DNA from: Fontibacterium sp038145245
GTDB lineage: Bacteria; Pseudomonadota; Alphaproteobacteria; Pelagibacterales; Pelagibacteraceae
Length of the DNA: 13,877 bases
Assembly (NCBI GenBank): GCA_038145245.1
Contig: JAYQPI010000021.1
Span: forward strand, 1-13,877
Reading direction: 5' to 3'
This document shows, piece after piece, positions 13,791-13,877 of this stretch; the stretch's first letter is position 1; each line of letters begins with the position of its first letter. The position numbers were made by a program, and so were the translations under genes. The notes beneath the pieces are model-generated. The model made no database searches. It saw nothing but the letters and a program-made list of their open reading frames with translations, and had not been told where the DNA came from.

Positions 13791-13877
13791 TGGTGCCCTC
13801 GGCCGGACTTGAACCGGCACTCCCAAAAAGGGCAAGGATTTTAAGTCCTTTGTGTCTACCAATTCCACCACGAGGGC
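13791..13877 (-). tRNA. tRNA-Leu(UAA)
   Basis: A complete 87-nt tRNA on the minus strand whose 5' end is the last base of the window. The acceptor strands GCCCTCG and CGAGGGC pair perfectly, followed by discriminator A and an encoded CCA (13793-13791). The anticodon stem AAGGA/TCCTT closes the loop CTTAAAA, giving anticodon TAA (13843-13841), which reads leucine UUA, the leucine codon favoured in AT-rich genes. The long variable arm (GCCCTTTTTGGGAGT) marks a class II leucine tRNA. The D-arm GTGGTGGAATTGGTAGACAC and the T loop are intact. It lies directly upstream of the small lipoprotein gene. Confidence 0.97.

Noticed and set aside
1..13877. Mobile elements, CRISPR arrays, defence or secondary-metabolite clusters, or a replication origin.
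   Set aside because: I found no transposase or integrase, no regularly spaced repeats, no terminal repeats and no DnaA-box cluster. The tRNA genes at the edges show no duplicated 3' ends that would mark an integrated element.

Overview
The window reads as ordinary core chromosome of a streamlined, very AT-rich alphaproteobacterium, most likely a SAR11 (Pelagibacterales) member. The reasons are the strong A/T bias with AAA/AAT/ATT/TTA-type codons, lysine-, asparagine- and isoleucine-rich proteins, gaps of a few bases between most genes, few Shine-Dalgarno sequences, and the alphaproteobacterial block tig-clpP-clpX-lon. The lineage call is inferred from composition and gene order, without a database search. 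I see no mobile element, CRISPR array, integrase, defence gene or replication origin, and no gene-free stretch over 300 bases.

Layout. The left edge cuts a tRNA-Val(UAC) on the minus strand. Next come a small membrane-anchored protein of unknown function (minus) and, divergent from it, a TauE/SafE-type permease (plus). The permease ends 2 nt from the end of lon. From 7321 down to 1232 on the minus strand lies a protein-quality-control cluster: tRNA-Leu(UAG), trigger factor, ClpP, ClpX, Lon. The tRNA 3' CCA is only 8 nt from the tig start codon. lon has its own promoter with an excellent match to the RpoH (sigma-32) heat-shock consensus. A plus-strand pair follows: a glutathione S-transferase-like protein and a two-helix DUF6111-like protein, overlapping by 4 nt. 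They converge on the bifunctional NAD(P)H-hydrate repair enzyme (minus). Divergent from that is glnA (plus), which carries the only clear intrinsic terminator in the window. Then come parE (plus), a small putative lipoprotein (minus) and tRNA-Leu(UAA) (minus), whose 5' end is the last base of the window.

How the genes work together. Trigger factor handles nascent chains, ClpXP and Lon degrade damaged or regulatory proteins, and the RpoH-like site lets Lon be raised independently under heat stress. glnA assimilates ammonium. It sits beside the NAD(P)H-hydrate repair gene without the glnB (PII) gene that often accompanies it in other Alphaproteobacteria, although the adenylylation-site tyrosine of GlnA is kept.

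I do not find a new multi-gene system. The points worth a second look are small-scale: the heat-shock promoter and adjoining dyad before lon, a hairpin that holds the clpP start codon in its loop, two tRNA genes whose 3' ends nearly touch the next start codon, a leader ORF plus hairpin before the GST gene, a histidine-rich stretch in trigger factor, and tail-to-tail gene pairs 2-5 nt apart with no terminator.
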